This document shows positions 6,424 to 6,708 of a stretch of DNA of 6,708 nt, piece by piece. The position numbers and the translations under genes are program-made. The notes under the pieces are model-generated. The model ran no database searches. It worked only from the letters and a program-made list of their open reading frames with translations, and was not told where the DNA came from. Each line of letters starts with the position of its first letter. The stretch's first letter is position 1. The DNA is taken from positions 1-6,708 of the forward strand of contig JAPKZP010000501.1 of the NCBI GenBank assembly GCA_026393735.1. The letters run 5' to 3'. The DNA is from Acidobacteriota bacterium. GTDB taxonomy: Bacteria > Acidobacteriota > Vicinamibacteria > Vicinamibacterales > JAKQTR01.

Positions 6424-6433
6424 TGCGAGGCCT

Positions 6434-6708
6434 ATGAGCGCTGGTCCATCCGGCGCCGTCGTGGCAGTGAAGATTATCCCGGGCGGACGGGTCCGCACGG
6501 CGATCGTCTCCGGTCTTGAACCGCCCCTCGCTGACGGCGACGCCGTCATCCTGCAGACCAACGGCGGGCCCGTGCTGGGGCTGGTCGTGACGAGTCCTTC
6601 CGCGTTGCTGGATCGCCTCGTCGCGACCGAACACACGCCGCGCGTGGTGCGCCGCGCCACGTCCCAGGACCAGTACCTGCGCCAGCGCCACGAGCAGCGG
6701 GAACGCGA
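6434..6708 (+). CDS. ricT: PSP1-domain protein, RicT/YaaT family, 5' part (runs off window)
   Basis: This frame is open from the ATG at 6434 to the window end, giving 91 complete codons. The N-terminus VVAVKIIPGGRVRTAIV (residues 9-25) followed by LADGDAVILQTNGGPVLGLVV (about 32-52, read in two pieces: LADGDAVILQT and NGGPVLGLVV) matches the start of the PSP1 domain, where a small beta-barrel precedes the strongly conserved core. The VVRRATSQD segment (71-79) matches the usual VIRxAxxxD step into the helical part. RicT (YaaT) of Bacillus subtilis works with RicA and RicF, binds iron-sulfur clusters and promotes RNase Y-dependent mRNA processing; roles in Gram-negative bacteria are less clear. 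GAGG at 6427-6430 is only three bases from the ATG, an unusually short spacing. The position immediately after holB is the same as for yaaT in Firmicutes and strengthens the call. The cysteine-containing C-terminal part lies outside the window. Confidence 0.8.
   Translation, partial: MSAGPSGAVVAVKIIPGGRVRTAIVSGLEPPLADGDAVILQTNGGPVLGLVVTSPSALLDRLVATEHTPRVVRRATSQDQYLRQRHEQRER

Noticed and set aside
4924..6660. 578-codon open frame on the - strand opposite holB
   Set aside because: It mirrors holB and parts of both neighbouring genes, has a low-complexity Arg/Gly/Gln-rich translation with no family motif, and crosses the gene gaps and the hairpin. Long antisense frames are expected at this GC content.
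1..6708. CRISPR array, tRNA/rRNA, insertion sequence, toxin-antitoxin or defence genes
   Set aside because: I looked for regularly spaced repeats, tRNA-like cloverleaf sequences, transposase motifs and terminal inverted repeats on both strands and saw none. Nearly every base belongs to the nine housekeeping genes.

Overview
The window comes from a Gram-negative bacterium with very high GC content (around 70% by eye, with G/C-rich third codon positions). All nine genes lie on the + strand. The protein signatures and gene order (lpxK, acyltransferase, heptosyltransferases, then holB and a PSP1/RicT gene) look to me like an acidobacterial genome, possibly the Vicinamibacteria lineage. That placement is inferred from general resemblance, not from a search. 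The first and last genes run off the window edges.

Positions 1-5208 are a tightly packed envelope operon. In order it holds the 3' part of lpxK (tetraacyldisaccharide 4'-kinase), an LpxL/HtrB-family lipid A late acyltransferase, waaF (heptosyltransferase II), gmhB (heptose bisphosphate phosphatase), rfaE2 (stand-alone heptose-1-phosphate adenylyltransferase), waaC (heptosyltransferase I) and a small membrane protein of the isoprenylcysteine carboxyl methyltransferase (ICMT) family. The first four genes are joined by three successive 4-base start/stop overlaps (GTGA, ATGA, GTGA). The remaining junctions are 4 bases, 0 bases and about 1 base, so co-transcription and translational coupling are likely. 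Together these genes phosphorylate and acylate lipid A, make part of the ADP-heptose donor, and add the two inner-core heptoses. The sedoheptulose-7-phosphate isomerase (gmhA) and the heptose-7-phosphate kinase (hldA/rfaE1) are not in the window and must be encoded elsewhere.

Positions 5209-5283 form a short gap with a weak promoter candidate. A second unit follows: holB (DNA polymerase III delta-prime clamp-loader subunit), a 103-base gap with a long, nearly perfect GC-rich hairpin, and the 5' end of a PSP1-domain (RicT/YaaT-type) gene. The holB-ricT pairing is also known from Firmicutes.

I found no mobile element, CRISPR array, RNA gene or defence system. The content is core metabolism. 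The points most worth a second look are the hairpin between holB and ricT, the split heptose pathway, the orphan ICMT-family gene ending the LPS operon, and the cysteine-rich tails of both heptosyltransferases.
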